Shown: positions 1 to 10,000 of the stretch, piece by piece | Layout of the letters: every line of letters starts with the position of its first letter | Position numbering within the stretch: the first letter of the stretch is position 1 | From: Methanosarcina barkeri 3 | Lineage (GTDB): Archaea; Halobacteriota; Methanosarcinia; Methanosarcinales; Methanosarcinaceae | Reading direction: 5' to 3' | DNA length: 64,000 nucleotides | Assembly: GCF_000970305.1 (NCBI RefSeq) | Contig: NZ_CP009517.1 | Span: 1,798,001 to 1,862,000 of the forward strand | Notes under the pieces: model-generated | Database searches by the model: none | Told to the model about the DNA's origin: nothing | Seen by the model: the letters and a program-made list of their open reading frames with translations, nothing else | Program-made: the position numbers and the translations under genes

Positions 1-194
1 ATAACTTTTTAAATAGTGAACACATATGGGTCCTTATTATTTTTTTAAATTGAAGGAATTAAGAAATGTTGAGCTAAAGAAATAAAGAGTGTAAAAGTAG
101 AAAAATCTCGTAATATGCTGTTTGTCTGGATTTCAATCAAGGTATTGATACATACTCCCGTGAACTGGAAAATATGTAAATCAAAAATGGAGGA
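1..194. other. AT-rich leader upstream of histidine kinase
   Basis: No gene is visible. The stretch is AT-rich and ends in a GGAGG at 189-193 that lies almost on top of the TTG chosen as kinase start. In-frame stop TAA at 177-179 limits how far upstream the kinase can extend. Confidence 0.4.
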
Positions 195-3100
195 TTGAAA
201 GTTATTAAAGGTAATGATTTACTAGAGAAAGCAGGAAAAATACCAGAAAGATATAAAGAAAAAATTATAGAGGAGCTTTCTCCAATAACCTCCAGCATTT
301 TCCTGAGACTAGGAAAAGAAGGAACAGTTCTTTGTGCTAGCAAGGCAGCTAATGCTCTCCTCGAATACTGGGGTATAAGAGAGGGAGAAAAAGTTCCTCA
401 GGAGTTAAGGCACAGTATAAGAAGAGTTCTTAGACAGGAAAATCCAGAAAATCTTGAAATTCAGGCAGGAGAAACGACATACTTTACAGTACTCTACCCT
501 TTTCCGAAAAAGGAGTATGTGAATCTTGAAGGATTTAACACAACTCTCAAAGCCCTTACCGAAGAAAAACTTGGTAAAAAAGAAAAGCAATACCGTTTCC
601 TCAGTAAACTGTGTAACCTCTACAGGATGTCCTTAACATGCAAAAACGTTCAAGAGATTATGGAAGAAAGTGCTCTGGTTATTGCTAAAGGCCTTGATAT
701 AGAATTTTCCAGAATCCTGGAACTCAAATCTGACGGAAACTTCATTATGAGAGCAGGGTATGGCTGGAAAGACAAAACCATAGACAGTGTTATCATAGAA
801 AAGAAGTCTCAGGCAGAATGTACCCTTGTTTTGAGAAGACCGATTCTCCCGAAAGATATCGAAAACGAAACCCGCTTTGAATGCATTGAGTATCTCAGGC
901 AATACGGAATACTCAGCGGAGTATCAGTCCTGATAGGAGATATAAATAAGCCTTTCGGGCTAGTGGAAGTTTACAGTCGAGAAAAAAGAGAATTTACTGA
1001 GGATGATGAATATTTCCTTGATTCTGCCGCTTTTTTGTTGTCTGAGGTCATAAAACGCCTGCATTATGAGGAAGAACTCCAGATTCATCAGCAAGAACTG
1101 GAAGAACTCGTCGAAAAAGAGACCCTTGCGTACACGGAAGCAAATGAGAAACTTGTACATGAAGTAATGGAAAGAAGAAAAATCGAAAATAAGCTTCAGA
1201 ATAACGTGCAGTTTCTTGAAATCCTGCTTGATAGTATTCCAAGCCCTGTTTTCCAGAGGGACCTGAATGAAACATACGTAAACTGTAATGAGAGTTTCGC
1301 CAGGCAGATAATGGGGCTTCCAAAAGAAAAGGTTATAGGAGGTTCTTTTCATGAGTTTCGGAAAAAAGTTCCGAAAGAGCTTGCAGAAATATACCTTAAG
1401 GATGACAGGAGCCTTATTGAAAAAGGGGGGAACAACTATTACGAAACCAAAGTGGTCTGTGCCGACGGTGTGAACAGGGATTTTCTTTTCCATAAAGCTA
1501 CCTATCAGGACAATTCAGGAGAAGTAGCCGGAGTTGTCGGAGTAATGCTTGATATAACACAGCGTAAAGAGGCTGAGGAAACCTTCAGAAAAAGTGAAGA
1601 AAAATATCGGATTGCTACCGAGCAGACCGGCCAGATCGTGTATGACTATAGTACAAAAACACAGAAAGTAGATTGGGCAGGAGCTATTGTAGAACTTACA
1701 GGTTACAACTTTGAGGAATTCCAAAAAATTAGTCCTGAAATATGGCTAGAGCATATTCATCCTGATGACCGCAAAAAAGTAACAGAAAAAGTAAGGATCT
1801 TTTTTGAAAGAGAGGAGAAGCTAAGGGAAGAATTCAGATTCAGAAGAAAGGATGGAAATTATATTTATGTAGAGGATAGGGGAGTGCTTCTTAGGGATGA
1901 GAAAGGGAACGCATATAGACTGCTCGGAGTAATGAAAGATATAACCAAACTAAAACTGGCTCAGGAAAGCCTTGAGAGAAGTGAAGAAAGATATCGGATT
2001 GCGACTGAACAGACAGGTCAGATAGTATATGACCATGATAGGCTCACAGGTAAAATCGAATGGGCTGGAGCCGTTAAAGAGCTTACCCAGTATAGTCCGG
2101 AAGACTTTCAAAGTTTTAATAGAAATGACTGGGAAGCAAATATTCATCCTGATGACCGCAAGAAAACTATTGAAAAGTTGGAAAAGTACAGGAAGAGAGA
2201 AGAGAGACTTACCACTGATTATAGATTCAGAAGGAAAGACGGAAGCTATCTTTATGTAGAAGACAGCTGGATTTTTCTGAAAGATGAACAGGGGCACTCT
2301 TACAGGGAAATCGGGGTAATGAAAGATATTACAGGGTTAAAACTTGCGTCGAAAAAGTTAAGAGAAAGCGAAGAACGATACAGATTTTTTATGAAGAACT
2401 TTAGGGGAATAGCTTTCCAGGGAGATCTGGATTTCAAACTCATTCTTCTGGAGGGAAGCGTAGAGGAAATTACAGGATACCTAAGAGAAGACTTCACTTC
2501 AGGGAAAATAAACTGGCAACAAATTGTTCTTCCTGATGACTGGAAAAAACTTGTTAATAATAATGAAAGATTAAAGAATGATCCGCTACTTCTCATAGAG
2601 AACGAATATCGTATAAGGCACAGGGAAGGAAAAATAAAATGGGTTCGCGAGATTGTCCAGAATATTTCGGACCCAACAGGCAAGAAAAGGATCCTGCAAG
2701 GCGCGATTTATGATATAACCGGACAAAAAGAAGCCGAAGAGTCTCTGAGGAAAATAGAAGAAATCCGTAAGAAAGAAATTCATCACCGCATAAAGAATAA
2801 CCTCCAGGTTATTTCCAGCCTTCTGGAACTCCAGGCTGAAAGATTTAGTGAAAAGGAAGTCCTTGAGGCTTTCCGAGAAAGCCAAAATCGGATTACTACC
2901 ATGGCTATAATCCATGAGAAACTTTACAGATCAGAAAATAGCGAGACTCTTGATTTTTCGGACTATCTTCAAAACCTGACTTCAGATCTCCTTCATTCAT
3001 ACAATATCAGAAAAGATGACATCAAAACATTTCTGGATATTCAAGAGATTTTTCTCGGAATGGACACTGCAGTTCCTCTGGGGATAATTATTAATGAGCT

Positions 3101-3431
3101 TGTATCCAATTCTTTGAAACATGCTTTCCCCCAGGGCAGAAAAGGAGAAATCCGAATAAAACTCTGCAAGACTGAAGAGAATGTAAAGAATAAAAGTATA
3201 AGTAATATCACTAATAATAATGGTGCAAAGAGCTCAATTAATAAAAATAGTCAATATTCGCTGGTAGTTTCGGACAATGGGTTGGGTTTTCCGGAAAAAC
3301 TTGATTTCAGGAGTACTGGTTCTCTGGGTCTACAGCTTGTAAACATTCTTGTTGAGCAACTGGACGGTACAATTGAACTTCAAAAAGGTTCAGAGACTAG
3401 CTTCAAAATAGTATTTAAGGAAAACAACTGA
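195..3431 (+). CDS. Multi-PAS/GAF sensor histidine kinase (HisKA_2 type)
   Basis: A 1078-residue soluble sensor kinase with no membrane segment, so it probably senses a cytoplasmic signal. In order: an N-terminal PAS-like stretch (1-105), a GAF-like domain (about 140-285), a coiled coil (about 290-335), then four PAS domains starting near 335, 466, 594 and 723. The kinase core has EIHHRIKNNLQV with the phospho-acceptor His at about 863, followed by a HATPase domain with N-box NELVSNSLKH (about 966), G1 motif SDNGLGF and a G2 GSLGLQLV. PAS 2 and PAS 3 are near-copies (both begin with YRIATEQTGQIVYD), a recent internal duplication. The start is TTG; GGAGG lies only 1 nt before it, so the true start is uncertain. 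A receiver gene follows 38 nt downstream, the likely partner. The family is abundant in Methanosarcina; the ligand is unknown. Confidence 0.9.
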   Translation: MKVIKGNDLLEKAGKIPERYKEKIIEELSPITSSIFLRLGKEGTVLCASKAANALLEYWGIREGEKVPQELRHSIRRVLRQENPENLEIQAGETTYFTVLYPFPKKEYVNLEGFNTTLKALTEEKLGKKEKQYRFLSKLCNLYRMSLTCKNVQEIMEESALVIAKGLDIEFSRILELKSDGNFIMRAGYGWKDKTIDSVIIEKKSQAECTLVLRRPILPKDIENETRFECIEYLRQYGILSGVSVLIGDINKPFGLVEVYSREKREFTEDDEYFLDSAAFLLSEVIKRLHYEEELQIHQQELEELVEKETLAYTEANEKLVHEVMERRKIENKLQNNVQFLEILLDSIPSPVFQRDLNETYVNCNESFARQIMGLPKEKVIGGSFHEFRKKVPKELAEIYLKDDRSLIEKGGNNYYETKVVCADGVNRDFLFHKATYQDNSGEVAGVVGVMLDITQRKEAEETFRKSEEKYRIATEQTGQIVYDYSTKTQKVDWAGAIVELTGYNFEEFQKISPEIWLEHIHPDDRKKVTEKVRIFFEREEKLREEFRFRRKDGNYIYVEDRGVLLRDEKGNAYRLLGVMKDITKLKLAQESLERSEERYRIATEQTGQIVYDHDRLTGKIEWAGAVKELTQYSPEDFQSFNRNDWEANIHPDDRKKTIEKLEKYRKREERLTTDYRFRRKDGSYLYVEDSWIFLKDEQGHSYREIGVMKDITGLKLASKKLRESEERYRFFMKNFRGIAFQGDLDFKLILLEGSVEEITGYLREDFTSGKINWQQIVLPDDWKKLVNNNERLKNDPLLLIENEYRIRHREGKIKWVREIVQNISDPTGKKRILQGAIYDITGQKEAEESLRKIEEIRKKEIHHRIKNNLQVISSLLELQAERFSEKEVLEAFRESQNRITTMAIIHEKLYRSENSETLDFSDYLQNLTSDLLHSYNIRKDDIKTFLDIQEIFLGMDTAVPLGIIINELVSNSLKHAFPQGRKGEIRIKLCKTEENVKNKSISNITNNNGAKSSINKNSQYSLVVSDNGLGFPEKLDFRSTGSLGLQLVNILVEQLDGTIELQKGSETSFKIVFKENN

Positions 3432-3469
3432 TTATCCAGAGGCTTATCCAATATAAAAGGGGAGATACA

Positions 3470-3913
3470 ATGAAAAAAGCAAAAGTTCTGGTTGTCGAAG
3501 ATCAGAATATCGTGGCTCTCAATATTAGAAACAAACTGAAAAACCTTGGTTACACCGTGCCGGGTACTGCGTCCACAGGAGAGGAAGCAATAAGAAAAGC
3601 CGAGTTAACGAACGCAGACCTTGTTTTGATGGACATTATGTTAAAAGGAGAAATGGATGGAATTGAAGCTGCCCGTGAGATAAAAAACCGACTTCGGATT
3701 CCAGTACTATATCTTACAGCCTATACTGATGACGAAACTCTTGAGAGGGCAAAAACAACAGAGCCTGCAGGATATATCTCTAAACCTTTTAAGGAAGAGG
3801 ATCTGCACAGCAATATCGAAATGGCACTTCATAAACACAGAGCAGAAAAGAAAGAAGCCGAAAGAGAAGCTGAAAAGGAAAATGAAAAAGAAAATGAAAA
3901 GACTCCTGAGTAA
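3470..3913 (+). CDS. Stand-alone response regulator receiver protein
   Basis: A 147-residue CheY-like receiver with no output domain. Acidic pocket residues lie in VVEDQ (10-11), the phospho-acceptor is D55 in VLMDIM, the switch Thr lies in YLTAYTD and the conserved Lys in ISKPF. The last 25 residues are a Glu/Lys-rich tail. AAGGGGAGATACA precedes ATG 3470, a good ribosome site. The gene sits 38 nt after the kinase and is almost certainly co-transcribed. Receivers of this type in methanogens usually relay phosphate or bind partner proteins rather than DNA; which applies here cannot be told. Confidence 0.9.
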   Translation: MKKAKVLVVEDQNIVALNIRNKLKNLGYTVPGTASTGEEAIRKAELTNADLVLMDIMLKGEMDGIEAAREIKNRLRIPVLYLTAYTDDETLERAKTTEPAGYISKPFKEEDLHSNIEMALHKHRAEKKEAEREAEKENEKENEKTPE

Positions 3914-4816
3914 ACATTTACTGCAACCTTTCACCACAAATCTGGACCTGTGAAATCTCGTAAAAATTATAGAATGAATCCTTAATGGACATAGAGAATT
4001 TGAAAACCAGAAAAAAGTAGAATTGAGATTGGAGAAAAATAGCAGAGGGAATAATCTCAGCCATTGGTAAAAGAATCCTCTAAATCCTATTATGTAAAAG
4101 ACAAAAACACTATTTTAATTTACCTGTAACATTGAAACTGAGAAAATTTTTTCTTCAGAAAGGTTTCTTTCACTAAAAACATCCTATTTACTTCCTTTTC
4201 GAATCAGTGAGACCCACAAAAAGCTGAAAGTATTAAAACGCTCATTTAGAATATTCGTTGTCTAGCAACCGTTGCGCCGGTTGATCACGCCTATAGGGTT
4301 TGGGGATAAGTTTTTCAAATCTAATGATTCTCTGGTTTTCGCTCAAACCTTTTGAGAAAAGGCTTGTGAGCACGCTGTGACTAGAGGTTTTTGATCAAAC
4401 TTTTTTTAAAAAAGTTTGCGCTCAAGCCTTTTCTCAAAAGGCTTGTGAGCACGCCTATAGGGTTTGGGGAGTAAGGATCTCAAATTCAAGCATTTATGGG
4501 ATTTTCAATAAAATCTTTTTTCAAAAGGCTTGCAGGCAACAGTAAAATTAATAAAAAAAGAGTTATATTAACCATATAATTTTTGGTGGTCATAAGTAAA
4601 CCTGAGAGTAAGATGGGAGTTTTCTACTCTACAACATATGTAACCTATAGCTTGCAGTTACTTCGTTAAAGGGGAAAATCAAGATGATAGGATGCAGTTT
4701 TAGAAGTATGCGATTTTGAACATATATTTTTAGAGAAACGCAACTTTAGAGATTGTTAAAAAACAGTAAAAAGACAAAGAAAGGAACATAATCCAAAACA
4801 TAAAGATGGATGAAAA
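3914..4816. other. 900-bp gap with dispersed palindromic repeat elements
   Basis: No credible gene. The middle (4255-4530) holds the dispersed palindromic element described separately. The rest is AT-rich spacer that includes the promoter region of the second receiver gene. Confidence 0.5.
4255..4535. repeat. Dispersed palindromic intergenic element, copy A
   Basis: Contains CAACCGTTGCGCCGGTTGAT, then CACGCCTATAGGGTTTGGGG (also in a second partial unit near 4454), and hairpins made of CAAGCCTTTT and AAAAGGCTTG. The same modules recur at about 16845-17140. The hairpins are AT-looped palindromes, so these may be REP-like elements or decayed MITEs. Confidence 0.7.
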
Positions 4817-5251
4817 ATGGACGAAAAAATGGACAAAACGAAAATTCTAGTTGTAGAAGACCAGGCTATTGTGGCTTTAAATATTAAAATTCGGCTGAAG
4901 AATCTGGGGTACGCAGTTCCTAGCACTGCGGTTTCAGGGGAAGAAGCAATAAGAGAAGCTGAGCTTACAAACGCTGACCTGATTTTAATGGATATTATGC
5001 TAAAAGGAGATATGGATGGAATTGAAGCGGCCCGAATTATTAAATCACGCTTTGGAATACCCATAATTTACCTTACTGCCTGTACGGATTTTGAGACCCT
5101 TGAACGAGCGAATCTAACGGATGCGGAAGGATATATTTCAAAGCCCTTCAAAGAAGAAGACTTATACAAAAATATAGAGACTGCTCTTCTTAAAAACCGG
5201 TCAAAAAAGAAAAACAAGAGAGTGGTTAGAGTTAAAGATAAAAGTTATTAA
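4817..5251 (+). CDS. Stand-alone response regulator receiver protein (paralogue)
   Basis: A 144-residue CheY-like receiver closely similar to the 3470 gene (shared runs include NADLxLMDIMLKG and the LxxGYAVP/GYTVP loop). Phospho-acceptor D59 if ATG 4817 is used, D55 if the in-frame ATG 4829 is used; the second choice matches its paralogue better. Switch Thr in YLTACTD, Lys in ISKPF. The C-terminus is Lys/Arg-rich where the paralogue is Glu-rich. It is separated from the kinase by a 900-bp gap and so probably has its own promoter. Its kinase may be the same upstream sensor; that is inference. Confidence 0.87.
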   Translation: MDEKMDKTKILVVEDQAIVALNIKIRLKNLGYAVPSTAVSGEEAIREAELTNADLILMDIMLKGDMDGIEAARIIKSRFGIPIIYLTACTDFETLERANLTDAEGYISKPFKEEDLYKNIETALLKNRSKKKNKRVVRVKDKSY

Positions 5252-5252
5252 A

Positions 5253-5397
5253 TTAATTGAAGTTATTAAAGTTAATTGAAGATATTAAAGTTAATTGAAG
5301 ATATTAAAGTTAATTGAAGATATTAAAGTTAATTGAAGATATTAAAGTTAATTGAAGATATTAAAGTTAATTGAAGATATTAAAGTTAATTGAAATT
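5253..5397. repeat. 19-nt tandem repeat, about 7.5 copies
   Basis: Unit AATTGAAGATATTAAAGTT repeated almost perfectly between two convergent genes (receiver and thiI). There are no spacers, so it is not CRISPR. Confidence 0.95.
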
Positions 5398-5429
5398 ACT
5401 AAAAACAATATAAAGAGTCATCACCTTTT

Positions 5430-6740
5430 TCAGAGTTTAAGGACTTTTGCTGCTTTCATAGCATTGAGAACCATGGTTTCGACATCCATTTTTTGTTCTT
5501 CAAGTACAACAAGGTCATAATTTGCTCCAATTTCAGGCCGCTCAGGCACAGCAGTGCAGCTGCCTGCGGGTTGACTGGAAATATCATAGGTTCCGATTTT
5601 GCGGGCAATATCTATTATCTCTGTTTTATCAAAAGCTATCAAAGGATGATAAATGGGGATAGCAAGCTGATAGATTTCAGCATACATATTGGCAGCAGTC
5701 TGGGAAGCTACCTGTCCCAGGGAAGAACCGGTAATAATTCCACTTGCACCTTCTTTTTTCATAACCTCATAAGCTTCCCGGTACATCATGCGTTTGCAGA
5801 GAAGACAGGTATTTTTTCGTTTACATATGTCTATAAAGGCTTTGAGATTAGGACCATGAGGGATCTCGTAAGTTGTAAGCTGATGTCCCGGAGCCCACTT
5901 CTGAAGCTGACGAATACATTCAAAAGCGCGTTCTCTTGCGGCATTCTCGGCATAGGGCGAAGTGTTGCAGTATACGGGAATAATCATAACTCCGCGTTTC
6001 ATCATAAGCCAGGCTGCAACTGGGGAGTCAAGCCCGCCGGACATTAAAATAACCATGCTTCCTTGGGTGCCGAGAGGAAGACCACCGACTCCGTTAAACG
6101 TTTCCAGGTAAATGTAAGCAAAATTTTGCCGCATTTCCACGAAAATTTCCTTATCAGGAGAACTCAGGTCAACTCTGGGATGCTTCCCTTTATTTTCCAG
6201 AGCACTCCAGACGGCATCCCCGCAGATTCTACCTATGTCCACTGAAGAAAAATGATGATTTCCGCTTCTTCTGGCCCTTACGGCAAAAGATTCGCCTTCT
6301 AAAACCAGGTCCTTGGCCAGGGTAGCACATACAATGGCTGCACTCTCAAGGGTCGGTTCAGTCGTCAATGCAGGAGAAGTAGAGACAACCCCAAAAACAT
6401 CAGCAGCAGCCTCAGCCGCACTGAAATCCGTAGTGTCAATAAATATTCGGCCCCATTCCCTCCGTACCTGGGAATATGGAATATCTCGAGAATCCAGCAT
6501 TGCCGCAATATTCTTCATAAGAATTTTCTCATACCAGTTACGAACTCCTGTACTTTTAAGGGCAAGTTCACCATACCGAACTATGACTACATTAGATGGA
6601 GCTTCAGACCTTAAAGAAGAAGGATCAGAACCAGGATTATCTGGATTTTCGATATAGTTTTCCGGTGTATTCTTGCTTTCTCTCGAGGTATGGGTATCTG
6701 CCTTAGGCTTTACTTCGATTTCATTGGAATTGTCTGTCAT
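5430..6740 (-). CDS. thiI: tRNA 4-thiouridine sulfurtransferase ThiI
   Basis: A 436-residue ThiI: adenylates U8 of tRNA and transfers sulfur to form 4-thiouridine. An NFLD/THUMP region (about 50-220) is followed by a PP-loop ATP pyrophosphatase with SGGLDSPVAAW (near 233). There is no rhodanese domain. The CLLCKRMMYR motif carries the CxxC pair known to be needed in methanogen ThiI, which points to a sulfur donor other than a rhodanese Cys. Oddity: the conserved start VIVRYGELALKS lies about 50 residues in, after a hydrophilic Asn/Ser/Pro-rich extension. No clear ribosome site precedes ATG 6740 and no ATG lies nearer the conserved start. Confidence 0.95.
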   Translation of the reverse strand: MTDNSNEIEVKPKADTHTSRESKNTPENYIENPDNPGSDPSSLRSEAPSNVVIVRYGELALKSTGVRNWYEKILMKNIAAMLDSRDIPYSQVRREWGRIFIDTTDFSAAEAAADVFGVVSTSPALTTEPTLESAAIVCATLAKDLVLEGESFAVRARRSGNHHFSSVDIGRICGDAVWSALENKGKHPRVDLSSPDKEIFVEMRQNFAYIYLETFNGVGGLPLGTQGSMVILMSGGLDSPVAAWLMMKRGVMIIPVYCNTSPYAENAARERAFECIRQLQKWAPGHQLTTYEIPHGPNLKAFIDICKRKNTCLLCKRMMYREAYEVMKKEGASGIITGSSLGQVASQTAANMYAEIYQLAIPIYHPLIAFDKTEIIDIARKIGTYDISSQPAGSCTAVPERPEIGANYDLVVLEEQKMDVETMVLNAMKAAKVLKL

Positions 6741-6803
6741 GGATGCTAACGTTAGGACGGCATGAAGTTTAAAACTTTCAGGATAAAGAATTTGATTTAT
6801 GAA

Positions 6804-6905
6804 AGTAAGAGAGTTAATAAGTAAGAGAGTTAATAAGTAAGAGAGTTAATAAGTAAGAGAGTTAATAAGTAAGAGAGTTAATGAGTAAGAGAGTTAACAA
6901 GTAAG
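6804..6905. repeat. 16-nt tandem repeat, about 6 copies
   Basis: Unit GTAAGAGAGTTAATAA, in the gap between the thiI start and the end of the TPR gene. The last copies carry point changes (AATGAG, AACAAG). Confidence 0.93.
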
Positions 6906-7076
6906 AAGAAAAAGTTAATAAAAAGCTATGAACCAGATGAAAAGAGTTAATAAGCCATGTCAGTACCATAAAAATATAAAGGAAAATAGTACCAGTACGC
7001 ATTTAACTGCATACCGGAAAAGATTTATGGGTTTCAATCTTCCGGAACTCGAGTCTTAACCGGATTCCGTAATACT

Positions 7077-10000
7077 TCATTCTTTACTACTATTTGCTCT
7101 TTCCTCATCAGGTTCGGGAACATACCAGTAACCTGGGTCTTCACTTTCCCACCCCTCGTCAAGCTCAGTATAGTTCCCGTTTTCCGGTCCCTCATCAAGC
7201 TCAGTATAGTTCCCATTCTCCTGTCCCTCATCAAGTTCAGTATAGTTGCTGCTATTGTATTCCGGACTGTAGGAAGGATCAGTTATTTTTCCTGATTGAG
7301 AAAGCTCAGTCATGTTTGCACTTACATTTCCTGAAATATTCTCTTCTCCTCCATACCATCTTGAAGGTAGAGAGTAATTCAGAGTGCTGTCATAATACTC
7401 AGGAAGGAAGAACTTAGTTCCTCTTTTCTGTAGAGCGTCAACAAAACCAGGATCGATTTCGTCCAATTTTGCCTTGCATATAGCAGCCTCATCTAGTTTC
7501 TTTAGAGTGTAAAGAGCAAAACGTTTGTTGTAAAGGGTCGAAGCTGAGTTCGGGTTAATTGCAAGGATGCTGTCATAACATGAAACTGCTTCTTCAGTTT
7601 CTCCCATCATATTGTGGATGTATCCTTTGTTATACCAGGCTGTGATACAATCAGGTTTAAGCTCTATTGTTTTGTTGAAACAATTAAGAGATGCTTTATT
7701 GCTGCTTAACGTAAGATAAGTGCAACCCTGGAAATACAAGGCCGTAACATTATCTGGACTATATTCCAGAGCCTTATTGTAACAGTCAATAGCTTGCTGG
7801 TATTTTTCCAGCTTGTAGAGCACAAAGCCCTTTTTATTGTAGGCGTCCACATTTCCAGGGTCCAGTTCAAGAATTCTGTCATAGCAGCCTACTGCACCCT
7901 CAAAGTCTCCGCTGTTTTCCAGGGCTTTTCCCTGTTTGTAAATAATCTCCCTGTCATCCGGCGAGATTTCAAGCATTCTCTCGTAACATTCAGCAGTTTC
8001 CTCGTATCTACCAAGTGCTTCCAGTAAAGAGGCTTTTTCGGCCATGACCTGGGAACTTTCAGGCTGAAGCTTAATTATTCTATCGTAGTCTGACAGTGCT
8101 TCATCGGGTTTATTGGATTTCGATAGAGCAAGAGCCCGACTTCTGAGAGCCTCAATGTTTTCAGGCTCAGAGTTAAGAAGTGTAGTGTAACAGGAGATTG
8201 CCTCATCATACCTGCTCAGATTAGAGAGGGCAAGACCTTTCCCAAGGAGGGCATCTGAATTGCTGGAGTTTAGAGCAAGCAACTGGTCATAGTAACTGAC
8301 TGCTTCTTCAAGCTTTCCAAGATTGCCTACAGTAGAAGCTATCCCATATAGGGCTCTACTTGACTGTGGGTCAAGGTCCAGGGCTTTCTTGTAGCATTCC
8401 AGAGCTTCTTCACTTCTATTTAACTTATCAAGTATCAAGCCTTCTTCATACCAGGCCTCAGCACGTGCAGGATTAATTGCAAGCACCATATCATAAGAAG
8501 TCAGTGCATCATCGTACATTCCGAGTTTACTGTAGATAGAGGCTTTTCCATACCATGCAGTATCGTAACTGACCTCGGGGCTAAAAAGGTTCAAATCTTC
8601 AGAAGGTTCGGCATGGTCTTCTGAGCTCATGTACTCATAATTCAGAAGATAAGCCCAGAAACCTCCAGAAAGCACCTGGGCAGGATTGGCATCTGTACTA
8701 TTGTTTTTAACTTGCTCTGATACTGGAGTTATTGAGTCCTGTTCCATGCTTTTGTTCAACTTAAAGCGTGCAGCAGAATACTCGGGATCTATCAGAAGAG
8801 TCTGGTTATAGCATTCTGAAGCTTCTTCATGCTTTCCGAGTTCATCAAGAACTAGCCCTTTATTGTACCAGGCAGCTGCACTGCTTGGTACAGCCTCAAG
8901 GACTTTGTTGTAACATGTAAGCGAGCTTTCACATTTTCCAAGTTTCGCCAGGGCGAAAGCCTTACCAGACCAGGCAAATGTATAGTTTTCTTCAATATCG
9001 AGAGCTTTATCATAGCTTTCAACTGCATCTTTGTAGTCTTTGATTTTTGAAGAGTCTAAGCCTTTCTGGTACCATACTTTAGCATACCCGGAGTCCAGTT
9101 TCAGAGCTTGGTCATAGCATTCAACTGCTTCTTCATACTTGCCAAGCTTTTCAAGGCCCATGCCTTTCATATACCAGACAACAGCATGTTCAGACTCGGT
9201 TTCAAGAACCTTATCATAACACTCAATCGCAGAATCGTACTTTTCAAGCTTATCAAAAGACAGGGCTTTCTCGTACCATATCTTAACTGTGGGTGACTTA
9301 AATTCAGGATTTAATGGATAAGACGGAAGTGCAACCTCGTAAACACTTAGCTGTTCAAGTGAATCACTTCCGATTTCCTCAACCTGAATTCCTGTGTCCG
9401 GGTTAAGCGCTTTATCATAACACGCTATTGCAGCGTCATATTGGCCTGTTTTATTAAGCAGAGAGCCTTTACTATACCAGGCCTCGGAATTACCAGGATT
9501 GTAAACCAGAACTTCATCATAGCATTTCAGAGCTTCTTCGTTTCTTCCAAGCTTCTCAAGGCATACACCCTTCCTCTGTAAAACATCAAGATTTTCAGGT
9601 TCTGACAGAAGAACAAATTCATAGCAAGTAAGCGCCTCATCATAAATTGCCATTTTTTCAAGGTTAATACCTTTATTATGCCAGGCATCCACAATATCCG
9701 GATTAAAAGAAATTGCCTTGTCATAACAATCTATTGCAGTTTCGTAATCACCGGATTTATCAAGAACTGCTCCTTTTTGATACCAGAGTTCACCATTGTT
9801 AGGCGTGATATTAAGAGCGCTGTCAAAGCATTTAATTGCCTCAGGATACTTCTCAAGTCCGATGTAAGCCATTCCCTTCATCCGCAGAGAGTTGGAAGAA
9901 TTGGAGTTAAGTTCAATAGATTTTTCATAAGAGTTCAGAGTTTCCTGATCAAGACCTAGCTGCTCAGAAGCAAGAGCTTTTCGATACCACACTGTGGCGA

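Noticed and set aside
4255-4535. Structured RNA or tRNA in the palindromic gap
   Set aside because: The hairpins are simple A/T-looped palindromes without cloverleaf spacing or T-loop; they recur as repeats at 16845-17140.
5253-5397. Possible CRISPR array
   Set aside because: Repeats are directly adjacent with no spacers; the same holds for the other arrays in the window.
7034-7234. 66-codon ORF antisense-frame at the end of the TPR gene
   Set aside because: Its repeats mirror the DNA repeats of the TPR gene tail in another frame.
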